A stretch of 64,000 nt of DNA, taken from NCBI RefSeq assembly GCF_949987515.2, contig NC_082687.1, positions 20,630,148 through 20,694,147 on the forward strand, given 5' to 3'. Below, one piece after another: positions 54,386-64,000 of the stretch. Source of the stretch: Delphinus delphis. Its lineage: Eukaryota; Chordata; Mammalia; Artiodactyla; Delphinidae. How positions within the stretch are numbered: the first letter of the stretch is position 1; each line of letters starts with the position of its first letter. Made by a program: the position numbers and the translations under genes. The notes below the pieces were generated by a model. It did not search any database and was not told the DNA's origin. It saw nothing but the letters and a program-made list of their open reading frames with translations.

Positions 54386-55190
54386 TGAATGGCAAAAAAA
54401 GAAACCCACGAGACATCACGTCACACCTGTCAAAATGGCTATTATCCAAAAGTCTACAAATAACAGATGTTATTGAGGATATGGAGAAAAGGGAACCCTA
54501 GTACGCTGTTGGTAGGATTGTAAATTGGTACACCCACTATGAAAACAATACGGAGGTCCTGAAAAAACTAAAAGTAGAACTATCATATTTGCCAACAATT
54601 ACACCGCTGGGTATTTGTCCAAAGAAAATGAAAACACCAATTTGACAGGATACATGCACCCCAATGTTCATAGTAGCATTATCTCCAATTGCCACAATAT
54701 GGAAGCAAACTAAATGTCTATCAACAGATGAATGGGTAAAGAAGATGTATACACAATAGACTATTACTCAGCCATTAAATAGAATCAAATTCTGCCACTT
54801 GCAACAACATGGATGGGCCTAGAATGTATTATATCTAGTGAAATAAGTTAGAGACAAATGCTCTATGTTCTCCCTTGTATGTGGAATCTAAGAAATGCAA
54901 GAAAGGAATGTATACAACAAAATAGGAATAGACTCAGAGAATAAATTAGTGGTTACTGGTGGGGAGAGTGAAGGGGGGAGGGAATGATGGTAGTTTGTTT
55001 CTCTTAATCCAATACCCCTATGTAGAAAATAAACAAATTAGGATGTATTGTACAACCCAGGGAAACATAGCCGTTATTTTGTAATATCTTTAAATGGAGC
55101 ATAATCTATACAAATATTAAGTCAATATGTTGTACCCCTGAGACTAATGTAATATTGTAAATCAACTATACTTCAATTTTAAAAATCCAT
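54386..55190 (+). mobile_element. Old L1 3' end, sense
   Basis: 'cctgtcaaaatggctattat', 'aatgttcatagtagcattat', 'gttgtacccctgagactaat' and 'aatattgtaaatcaactata' are L1 3' cues. The copy is diverged from the array copies and so separate from them. Confidence 0.82.
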
Positions 55191-56050
55191 ACAGTGGCTG
55201 AGTGGATTAAAAAAAGATCAATTATATACTGGGTACAAGAGATTCGTGTGAACTTTAAGGCCATACGTAGGATAAAACTGAATGACTGGAAAAAAGATAT
55301 TTCATGCAAATGATAATTACCTGACTAGTCTATTATCAGGCAAAAAAGACTTTAAGTCAAACCTCTCACAGAAACAAAGGCTATCATATAATGATAAAGT
55401 GATTAATTCATCAAGAAATTATGACAATTATAAATATGTATGTATCCAGCATTGGAGCCTCTAAACATATAAAGAAAATATTAACACATATAAAGGGGAA
55501 AATGTGCAGAAATGAAATAATGGTAAGAAAGGTCAATACCCAACTTTCAACACTATAGATCATCCGGACAGATTATCAATCAGAAACTTGAACACACACT
55601 TGATATCAAGTGAGCCTAACAGACATATATAATACATGCCACTCAACAGCAGCAAAATTTCCATTCTTCTTAAGTACACACAGAACATTTCCTAGGATAG
55701 ATCAAATGTTAAGCCACAAAAGAAGTCTTCAAAAATCCAAGAAGATTGAAATCGTGTCAAGTAACTCTTCCAGCCACAACGGTATGAAGCTGAAATTCAA
55801 TATTAAGAAGAATAATTGAAAATTCAAGAACACTTGGAAATTGAACATCAAGCTTCTGAAGAGCCAATGCATACAAGAATAAATGAAAAGGGGAATAAAA
55901 GACATAAAGCAAACAAAATTGGAAACAAGAATAAATCAAAAGGGAAATAAAAGACATAAAGCAAACAAAATTGGAAACACAAAGTACATAAACTTATGGA
56001 ATACAGAAAAATCAATTCCGTTCAAAGAGTTGTATTTACAGTTATAAATG
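55191..56050 (+). mobile_element. Old L1 ORF2 fragment, sense
   Basis: Corresponds to the second half of the endonuclease domain and the linker. Cues are 'tggaaaaaagatatttcatg', 'aattataaatatgtatgtat', 'acatttcctaggatagatca' and 'ggtatgaagctgaaattcaa'. It holds a 52-bp tandem duplication at 55,877-55,980. Many stops. Confidence 0.75.
55877..55980. repeat. 52-bp tandem duplication
   Basis: 55,877-55,928 and 55,929-55,980 are near-identical. Each starts gaataaat and ends ttggaaaca, with three or four differences between them. Confidence 0.9.
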
Positions 56051-57337
56051 CATATATTTTAAAAAAAGTTCTTGACAGGGGATCAAGATGATAGAGTAGG
56101 AAGATACTGAGCTCCCCTCCTCCCACGGACACACCCAAATTACAACTTACACAGAAATTACCTCTGTCATGACCTGAAGACTAGCAGAGAAAATTTTCCA
56201 CAACTAAAGATATAAAGAGGGAGAAACCACAAGGCGGGTAGGAGGATTGGCAACACAGTCTAGTTAGAGCCCACACCTGCAGCACAGTGACCCACAGTTG
56301 AAGATCTCACAACTGCATAGGTCCTCCACAAGGAGGGCAAGGTCTGAGCCCTCCACTAGGCTGCTCAGCCCAGGGTTCCTGCATTGGGAAGGGAAGAACA
56401 CAGCGGGTCTGGCTTTGAAAACCTGCAGGGCTTACTTTCAGGACAGCTGGAGGCGAAAGGAAACCGAGACTTTGCTCTCATAGGGCACACACAAAATCTC
56501 ACGTGTTCTCAGTCCCTGGGCAGTGCTGGTGGTTTGAAAGACTCCTGGGTCAGACCTACCTGCTCATCTCGGAGAGCTTCTTGGAAAGGCAAGAGGCAGC
56601 TGGGACTCTTGCTAGGGACTGAGACATTGGCAGGCAACATTTTAGAGTCTTCCCTCTAACTGATTAGTATCAAAGGCCTGCCCCATCAATCACCATGCCT
56701 ACAGCACTTCTGCATCACCAGGCCTCACAACCAGACACACTGGGGGCCTACCCTATCTACCTGTGCACCTGGAGCGCCACACAGCCACCCATAATGGAGG
56801 TGTGCCTTTCCTACCAGCACCCACGGCAATCACATAATGCTGGGCCTCACGTCAGTTTAGGTCAGTGTCCAACACCGCCTCCCAGCTTGTCCACAGTAGT
56901 TGGCTCTGCCAGAAGAGAAAGGTGTATGAAGCCCAGAGAGGGGACACCCCTGGAACATCTGGCTCTGCTGGCCACAGGAGAATGTGCTGCTGGGCCCTAT
57001 AGGCCATCTCCTGTATAAGGCCACTTCTCCAAGACCAGGAAAGGTAATGAACTGGAGCTAATGACTAGAAATGCACAGAGAATTGGGAAACATAAGGAAA
57101 GAGAGGAGTATGTGACAAATGAAGTAACAAGACACAACATCAGAAAAAGAACTAGATAAAACAGAGATAAGCATTCTACCCCCTCCTCACACACACCAAG
57201 AAAAGTGTTCAAGGTAGTGATTCTAAACATGCTCACTCAAGTCAGGAGAAGAATAAATGCACATGGTGAAAACTTCAACAAAGAGTAATAAAATATCAAA
57301 AAAACCCAAACACCTGAAAAATACAATAACTGAGATT

Positions 57338-57341
<4 letters not shown>

Positions 57342-57376
<35 letters not shown>
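57342..57376. repeat. (CA)n microsatellite
   Basis: About 17 uninterrupted ac units within L1 ORF1-region sequence, likely length-variable. Confidence 0.92.
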
Positions 57377-57380
<4 letters not shown>

Positions 57381-57948
57381 TGTAGAAGGAAGCAACACTA
57401 TATAATACAGAAGAAAAGATCAGTGATCTGGAAGACAGAGTAGTGAAAATCACCCAAGCTGAGTAGCAAGAAGAAAAAAGAATTAAGACAATAGGTAATG
57501 GGACCTCTGAGGCAACATCAAGAATGTTAACATGAGCATTATAGGGGTCCCAGAAAGAAAAGAAGAGAGAAAGGGGCAGAGAACTTATTAGAGGATATAA
57601 TAACTGATAACTTTCCTAACTGGGGGAAGGAAACAGACATCCAGGTCCAGGAAACACAGAGTCCCAAACACGATGAAGACAAACAAGTCCACATCAAGAC
57701 ACGTTATAGTTAAAGTATTAGAAATGAAAGATAAAGAGAGATCATAGAAGCAGTGAAATAAAAGCAACTAGTTATGTGCAAGGTATTCCTGTAAGACTAT
57801 CTGCTGACTTTTCAGCACACTTTGCAGACCAGGAAGGAATGACAGGATATATTCAATGGGCTAAAAGGAAAAAAGCCTACAAAAAGAATACTCTACCAGC
57901 AAGATTACAATTCAGAATTGAAGGAGAGATCACGAGTTTCCTATACCT

Positions 57949-58308
57949 GGGACTTCCCTGGTGGCGCAGTGGTTAAGAATCCACCTGCCAATGCAGGGGA
58001 CACAGGTTTGATCCCTGGTCCTGGAAGATTCCACATGCCACGGAGCAACTAAGCCAGTGCGCCACAACTACTGAGCCTGCACTCTAGAGCCCACGAGCCA
58101 CAACGACTGAGGCTGTGCACCACAACTACTGATGCCTGCGTGCCACAACTACTGAAGCCCACGCGCCTAGGACCTGTGCTCCACAACAAAAGAAGCCAGC
58201 GCAATGAGAAGCTCGTGCACCGCAACGAAGAGTAACCACACTCGCTGCAACTAGAGAAAGCCCGCGCACAGCAGCGAAGAACCAAGGCAGCCATAACTAA
58301 CTATTTTT
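57949..58308 (+). mobile_element. CHR-type SINE, long form, sense
   Basis: Starts gggacttccctggtggcgca. The middle carries extra repeats of the 'ccacaactactga' block, which makes it longer than other copies. It interrupts the L1 ORF1 region. Flanks ('gtttcctatacctg' and 'gtttcccagactag') match weakly. Confidence 0.93.
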
Positions 58309-59431
58309 TTAAAAAAAGGTTTCCCAGACTAGCAAAAGCTAAATGAGTTCATCACTAATAAAGCAGCCTTATAAGAAATGTTGAAGGAATTTACTTAGGC
58401 TTAAAAGAAGTGTCACTAATTAGCAACAAGAAAACACACAAAAGTAAAAATCTCACTGAAAACGTATACATATAGTAAGGGTAGTAGATCAAACACTTAT
58501 TAAGCTTCTGTAAAGAATAAAAGACAAAAGTAGTATTTTTTTTTAAAGAGAGAGGGTCCAAATAAATCAGCAATGAAAGAGATGAAGTTACAAGAGACAA
58601 CACAGAAATACAAAGTATCGTGAGATTACTACAAACAATTATACACCAATGAATTGGACAACCTAGAAGAAGTGGATAAATTCCCAGAAACATCAATCTT
58701 CCAAGACTGAATCAGGAATAAATAAAAAATCTAAACATAGCAATTACTAGAAATGAAATTGAATCAGTAATCGAAAAACTCCCAATAAACAGAAGTGCAG
58801 GACCAGGTGGCTTCACTCATAAATTCTACCAAACATTCAAAGGAAAGTTGACATCTATCCTTCTCAAACTATCCCCCATAATTGAAGAAGTATTGTTTCC
58901 AAACTTATGGATGAAAACCAGATAAAGACACTACCAAAAAAAGTAAATTACAGGTGAAAAGCCCTGACGAACATAGATGCAAAAATCCTCAACAAAATAT
59001 TAGTAAACTGAATTCAACAATATATTAAAAGAACCATACACCATGATCTAATGGGATTTATCTTGCCAATGCAGGAATGATTCAATATATGCAAATCATT
59101 TAAGTGACAGACCAGATTAGCAGAACAAAGGATAAAATCATATCACCATCTTCATACCTCCAGCAAAAGCAGATGGCAAAATTCAACAAAATTCAAATTT
59201 TGATTTATGATAAAAACTCTCAACAAAGTGGGTATAAAGGCAACATACATTTCTATAATAAAGGGCATGTATGACAAAATCAGAGCTAACATCATACTCA
59301 ATGGTTAAAAGCTGAGAGAATTTCCTCTAAGAACAGGAGCATGACAAGGATCCCTACTCTCATCACTTTTATTCAACACAGTATTAATAGTCCTAGCCAC
59401 AGCAAGAAGACAAAATAAAAATAAAAACTGG

Positions 59432-59637
59432 GGGCTTCCCTGGTGGCACAGTGGTTGAGAGTCCGCCTGCCGATGCAGGGGACACGGGTTCATGCCCCGG
59501 TCCGGGAAGATCCCACATGCCATGGAGTGGCTGGGCCCGTGAGCCATGGCTGCTGAGCCTGCGCGTCCAGAGCCTGTGCTCTGCAACGGGAGAGGCCACA
59601 ACAGTGAGAGGCCCGCGTACCGCAAAAAAAAAAAAAA
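59432..59637 (+). mobile_element. CHR-type SINE, short form, sense
   Basis: gggcttccctggtggcacag to 'gcccgcgtaccgc' and an A-run. It interrupts L1 ORF2 between 'gccacagcaagaagacaaaa' and the RT active-site region. Flanking repeat not obvious. Confidence 0.94.
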
Positions 59638-60504
59638 GGGATCTAATTTGTAAAGGCCATAAAACTGTCACTGTTTGCAGATGACTTGATAATATGTAAA
59701 GAAAACCCTAAAGATTTCACCAACAAATTAGGATAAATTCAGTAAATTTGAAGTATATACAATTAATATACAGAAATCCGTTATTTTTCCCTGCACTGAT
59801 AACAAACTATCAGAGAAATTAAGGCAAAAACATTTATGATTATATTAAAAATAATAAAATGCCTAGGCATAAATTTAACCATGGAGGTGAAAGATTTATA
59901 TACTGAAAATTATAAGACATTGATGAAGGAAATTGAAGATGACATAAATAAATGAAAAGATAGCCCATGCTCTTGGATTGGAAGAATTAATCTTTTTAAA
60001 ATAGCCATATTACTCAAAGCAACCTACAGAGTTTAAGCAATCCCTATCAAAATACCCATGACATTTTTCACAGAACTAGAACAGATAAGCCTAAAATAAA
60101 TATAGAACCACAAAATACCCACATTGTCAAAGCAATCCTGAGAAAAAAGACCAAAGCTGGAGATAGCATGCTCCCTGACTACAAAGCTACAATAACCAGT
60201 CTTACAGACAGAGTTAAAAAATTGGTGGTTGCTAGAGGGGAGGTGAGTGGGTGTTGGACAAGACAGGTGAAGGGGCATACGAAGTACAAAATTCCAGTTA
60301 TAAAATAAAAATTGACAAGAATTTAATATACAGAATAAAGAATATGGTTCATGATATTGCAATAACTGTGGATGGGGACAGTTGGTTACTAAACTCATCA
60401 TGGTGATTATTTTGTAATAAACTTAATTGCTGAATCATTATGTTGTACATCCGAAACTAACATACTACTGTATGTCAACTATTCTTCAATTAAAAAAAAA
60501 AAGA

Positions 60505-60910
60505 AAAGGAATGCATGCCTGACAGCATTTTAACTGAGCCATTTCTTGAGAGTGTGTTTGTAACAAACAGCCTTGAGGAGTGAGGTAATGTGTCTCCCTC
60601 AGACAAGCAGTAAGCTTGCTAAGCTCTCATTTTAAAAGCAATGGAGTCCTCAAACTCAGTGGAGTTCATCAATGTAACACAACTGAGTACACATAACACT
60701 CAACTGGATCTCTGTGTCATCCCTGTTGTAACTGGTGGGGGAGGGAGACCCAATACAATATTATGCTCACGCTTGCTGTGCCATAAGTAATAAAATCTTT
60801 TGTCTCTGAAAAAGAATCTCAAATAAAGAACCTAACTTTACAACAAAAGGAACTATAAAAAGAACAAACTAAGCCCAATATTGGCAGAATGCAATAAATA
60901 AGGATTAGCA
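60505..60910. other. Unassigned stretch, possibly an LTR remnant
   Basis: Not L1. 'taagtaataaaatcttttgt' near 60,785 looks like a polyadenylation region of an LTR, but I cannot name a family. No gene seen. Confidence 0.35.
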
Positions 60911-60914
60911 GTTA

Positions 60915-61003
60915 TAAAAGTAATAGAAGGACCTACTGCATAGCACAGGGAACTCTACTCATTATTCTGTAATGACCTATATGGGAAAAGAATATTAAAA
61001 AGA

Positions 61004-61045
<42 letters not shown>

Positions 61046-61115
61046 CTGATTCACTTTACTGTACACATGGAACTAACACAACATTGTAAATCAACTAGAC
61101 TCCAATAAATTTTTT
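60915..61115 (+). mobile_element. Short L1 3' end, sense
   Basis: 'ctactgcatagcacagggaa', a TA run at about 61,006-61,042, then 'ctgtacacatggaactaaca' and 'ctagactccaataaat'. It is heavily 5'-truncated. Confidence 0.85.
61004..61042. repeat. (TA)n microsatellite in L1 3' UTR
   Basis: About 19 uninterrupted ta units at the position where L1 3' UTRs of this type have a short tatata stretch. Confidence 0.9.
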
Positions 61116-61130
61116 TTAAAAAGTAATAAA

Positions 61131-61360
61131 GGGCTTCCCTGGTGGCGCAGTGGTTGAGAGTCCGCCTGCCGATGCAGGGGACATGGGTTCGTGCCCCAGT
61201 CTGGGAAGATCCCACATGCCGCGGAGCGGCTGGGCCCGTGAACCATGGCTGCTGAGTCTGCGCGTCCGGAGCCTGTGCTCCGCAACGGGAGAGGCCACAA
61301 CAGTGAGAGGCCCGCGTACAGCAAAAAAAAAAAAAAAAGAAAAAAAGAAAAAAAGAAAAA
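61131..61360 (+). mobile_element. CHR-type SINE, short form, sense
   Basis: gggcttccctggtggcgcag to 'cccgcgtacagc' with a mixed A/G tail. A direct repeat aaaagtaataaag lies at about 61,119-61,131 and 61,361-61,373. One of the least diverged short-form copies. Confidence 0.95.
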
Positions 61361-61384
61361 AAAAGTAATAAAGACCACATATAT

Positions 61385-63320
61385 AGTAGAAAGATAATAA
61401 TATTAAGGAGTTTTTTTGGAAAAAGATAAAATTGACAAACTGTTAGAATAACTAAGAAAAAGCGAGTATATATACATACATTATATATATAAAGCCATTA
61501 CACTGATGCCACAGAAATACAAAGGACAATAAGAGACTACTAAGTATTATGCAAACAACTTGAATTACATAGAAAAAAATGGACAAACTCCTAGAAACAT
61601 ACAACCTATCAAGACTAAGTAGTTAAGAAATAGAACATCTGAACAGACCAGTAATGAGTAAAGAGAATGAAACAGTACTGAAAAACCTCTCAATAAATAA
61701 AATCCCAGGACCAGGTGGTTTTACTGGTGAATTATGCCAAATATTTAAAGAGAAATTAAAGCTAAGACTTCTTAAATACTTCCAAAAATTTAAAGAGAAG
61801 GGAACACTTTCAAACCATCTTATGAGGCATTACTCCAATATCAAAACCAGATGAGGGCACTAGGAGAAAAGTACAGATCAATATCCCTGAAAAACATAGA
61901 TGAAATATACTCAAAACACTGGCAAACTAAGTTCAACAGCACATTAAAAGGATCATTCACCATGATCAAGTGGGATTTATGCCTGGATGCAGGATGGTTC
62001 AATATATGCAAATCAATAAATGTGTCACATCACATTAAGAGAATAAAGGGAAAATATGGTCATATTAATAGATACAGAAAAATTATTTGACAAAATCCAA
62101 CTTCATTTCATGAAAATTACTGTCAAGAAATTAGTTATAGAAGGAATATACCTCAACACATTAAAAGTCATATGACAAGCCAAAACTAACAGTATATTGA
62201 ATTATGAATCATGAAAGCATTTCTTCTAAGTTTTGGACCAAGACATGGTTACCTATTCTTGCCTCTTCTATTCAACATAGTACTGGAATTCCTAACCAGA
62301 ACAAGTAGGCAAGAAAAGTAAAGAAAGTAAATCCTAATCATAAAATTAAAGCTAAATTTTCTCTGTTTGCAGATGACATGATTTTATATCTACAAAACCC
62401 TAAACATGCCACCTCCAAAAAACTGTTCAAACTAATAAATAAATAAAGCTGCAGGATACAAAATCAACATACAAAAATTATTTGTGGCTCTATACACTAA
62501 CAACAGAAACTATCAGAAAAGGTTAAACAGTCCCATTTACAGTAGCACCCAAAAGAATAAAATACTTATGAATAAAGTTAACCAAGAATGTGAAAGACCC
62601 ATACACTGAAAACTATAAAATATTGATGAAAGAATTTGAAGACACAAAAAAATGGAAAGATCACCCATGTTAATGGATTGAATAAATTAATACTGTTAAA
62701 ATGTCCATACTGTCCAAAGCAATCTACAGAGTTAATGCAATTCATGTCAAAATTCTGAAGACATTTTCCCCAGAAAATAGAAAAAGAAATCTTAAAATTC
62801 ATATGGAACCTTAAAAGACCCAAAATATCCAAAGCAATCTTGAGCACAAAGAGCAAAGCTGAAGACATCATGTTTCATAATTTCAAACCATACTACAAAG
62901 CATAGTCATCAAAGCAGTATGGTAGTAGTATAGAAACAGACATATAGAACAACAGAACGAAATACAGACCTCAGAACTAAATCCACATATTTCCAATCCA
63001 TTGATCTTTGACAAAAGTGCTGGGAATATACAATTAGGAAATGATCCTCTCTTCAGTAATTTAGTGGGAAACTGAATATTCACAAGCATAGGGAAGAAAT
63101 TAGACCCATATCTCACACTATATACAAAAATTAATTCAAAGTGGTTTAGAGAATTAAATATAAGATCTGAAACTGTAAAATTAATAGAAGAAGATATAGG
63201 GAAAAAAAAAACTTCTTTACAGTGGTATGTATGGGCAATGTATTTTTGGATATGACCCCCAAAACACAGGCAACAAAAACAAAAACAAAAAAAATTGAAA
63301 AATAGATTGCTATAAAGGTT
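61385..63320 (+). mobile_element. Old L1, sense, ORF2 RT region to C-terminus
   Basis: The plus frame 61,654-61,854 encodes NKIPGPGGFTGELCQIFKE, the L1 RT entry motif. 'ctctgtttgcagatgacatg' at 62,359-62,378 encodes the FADD active site. Later cues 'ccatactgtccaaagcaatc' and 'ggaaatgatcctctcttcag'-type text follow in order. Frames are broken many times. Confidence 0.8.
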
Positions 63321-63362
63321 TTGACTTCCCTGGTGGCTCAGTGGTTAAGAATCCGCCTGCCA

Positions 63363-63842
63363 CATAGAAGCAACCTAAGTGTCCACCGAGAGATGACTGG
63401 ATGAAGAAGATGTGAACATATATACAATGGAATATTACTCAGCCATAAAAAGAAAGGAAATTGAGTTATTTGCAGTGAGGTGGATGGACCTAGAGTCTGT
63501 CATACAGAGTGAAGTAAGTCAGAAAGAGAAAAACAAATACCGTATGCTAACATATATATATGGAAACTAAAAAAACAAAAAAAAGGTTCTGAAGAACAAT
63601 AGGGGCAGGACAGGAGTAAAGATGCAGACGTAGAGAATGGACTTGAGGACATGGGGAGGGGGAAGGGTAAGCTGGGACGAAGTGAGAGAGTGGCATGGAC
63701 TTATATATACACTACCAAATATAAAATAGATAGCTACTGGGAAGCAGCTGCATAGCACAGGGAGATCAGCTCGGTGCTTTGTGTCCACCTAGAGGGGTGG
63801 GATAGGGAGTGTGGGAGGGAGACGCAAGAGGGAGGAGATATG

Positions 63843-63889
<47 letters not shown>

Positions 63890-63967
63890 CTGATTCACTT
63901 TGTTATAAAGCAGAAACTAACACACCACTGTAAAGCAATTATACTCCAATAAAGATGTTAAAAAAAA
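63363..63967 (+). mobile_element. Young L1 3' end inserted in a SINE
   Basis: A 605-bp L1 3' end: the end of ORF2 ('acaatggaatattactcagc', 'gtggatggacctagagtctg'), then the 3' UTR with a TA microsatellite (63,846-63,888), ending 'ctccaataaagatgtt' and an A-run. It is the intact version of the 3' UTR that appears with an inversion at 2,580-2,871. Confidence 0.9.
63846..63888. repeat. (TA)n microsatellite in L1 3' UTR
   Basis: About 21 uninterrupted at units, the longest such run in the window. Confidence 0.92.
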
Positions 63968-64000
63968 AATCCACCTGCCAATGCAGAGGACACGGGTTCG

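Larger units (their letters stand above)
56060..60500 (+). mobile_element. Old L1, sense, 5' region to 3' tail with deletion and SINEs
   Basis: In order: 5' UTR-like GC-richer part (56,060 to about 57,020), ORF1 region (about 57,020-58,550, with a CA microsatellite), ORF2 RT region (about 58,600-60,200) and 3' UTR ending at about 60,500 with an A-run. The RT active-site region reads 'ctgtttgcagatgactt' (LFADD) at 59,671-59,687. The endonuclease part between ORF1 and the RT region seems to be missing. SINEs at 57,949 and 59,432 interrupt it. Stops and shifts throughout. Confidence 0.75.
63323..64000 (+). mobile_element. SINE split by a young L1, runs off the window
   Basis: The SINE head gacttccctggtggctcag at 63,323 is cut after 'aatccgcctgcca' (63,350-63,362). 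After the L1 insertion the SINE resumes with 'aatccacctgcca' (63,968-63,980) and 'atgcagaggacacgggttcg' up to the window end. The two 13-mers are the L1 target-site duplication, with one mismatch. Confidence 0.9.

Overview
The window is nuclear DNA of a cetartiodactyl mammal, most likely a toothed whale. The evidence is fifteen tRNA-derived SINEs of the CHR type, recognised by the 5' head gggcttccctggtgg. They occur in a longer form (about 330-360 bp) and a shorter form (about 205 bp plus a poly-A tail). I recall the shorter form as the one that dominates dolphin and other odontocete genomes. There are also many L1 fragments and older mammalian repeats (MIR, L2, MaLR LTRs, a hAT relic). I found no intact protein-coding gene, functional RNA gene, CRISPR array or prokaryotic feature. 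Species and chromosome are inference.

Layout. 1-5,950: old L1 copies lying antisense, broken by a MIR, a short L1 insertion with a 5' inversion, a SINE and another L1 3' end. 5,950-31,900: a repeat-poor, partly GC-rich segment that looks intergenic or intronic. It holds MIR, L2 and MaLR fragments, one old L1, four SINEs, microsatellites and several candidate regulatory stretches (an RFX X-box near 11,883, CTCF-like motifs at 21,256 and 25,513, a 14-bp perfect inverted repeat beside a MEF2 motif near 21,690-21,830). 31,900-35,770: antisense L1 with nested insertions. 35,773-48,285: a tandem duplication of about 6.14 kb whose two copies differ by roughly 1-1.5 percent where I compared them. 48,286-54,205: older local duplications of the same sequence families. 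54,205-64,000: mostly sense-strand L1 with SINE insertions, ending in a SINE split by a young L1 3' end.

The most notable object is the 6.14-kb tandem duplication. A SINE in the same orientation lies at its left edge (A), junction (B) and right edge (C). A and C each have matching flanking repeats. B has the left flank of C and the right flank of A, the expected scar of unequal recombination between A and C. Inside each copy is a gene-like minus-strand segment with a 146-bp exon candidate, a 242-bp GT-AG intron and a second exon candidate in the same frame. The frame stays open across the splice in copy 2 but is stopped in copy 1. A third, more diverged copy of the first exon candidate lies at 48,952-49,098. 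I do not recognise the protein. To the right, a composite of about 300 bp of non-L1 sequence (called U here) plus an L1 3' end is repeated at about 1.2-kb spacing, with one U copy inverted at 48,415. U copies carry X-box-like and CTCF-like motifs.

All repeat family names come from sequence memory, not a database search, and the boundaries of old repeats are approximate (tens of bases).
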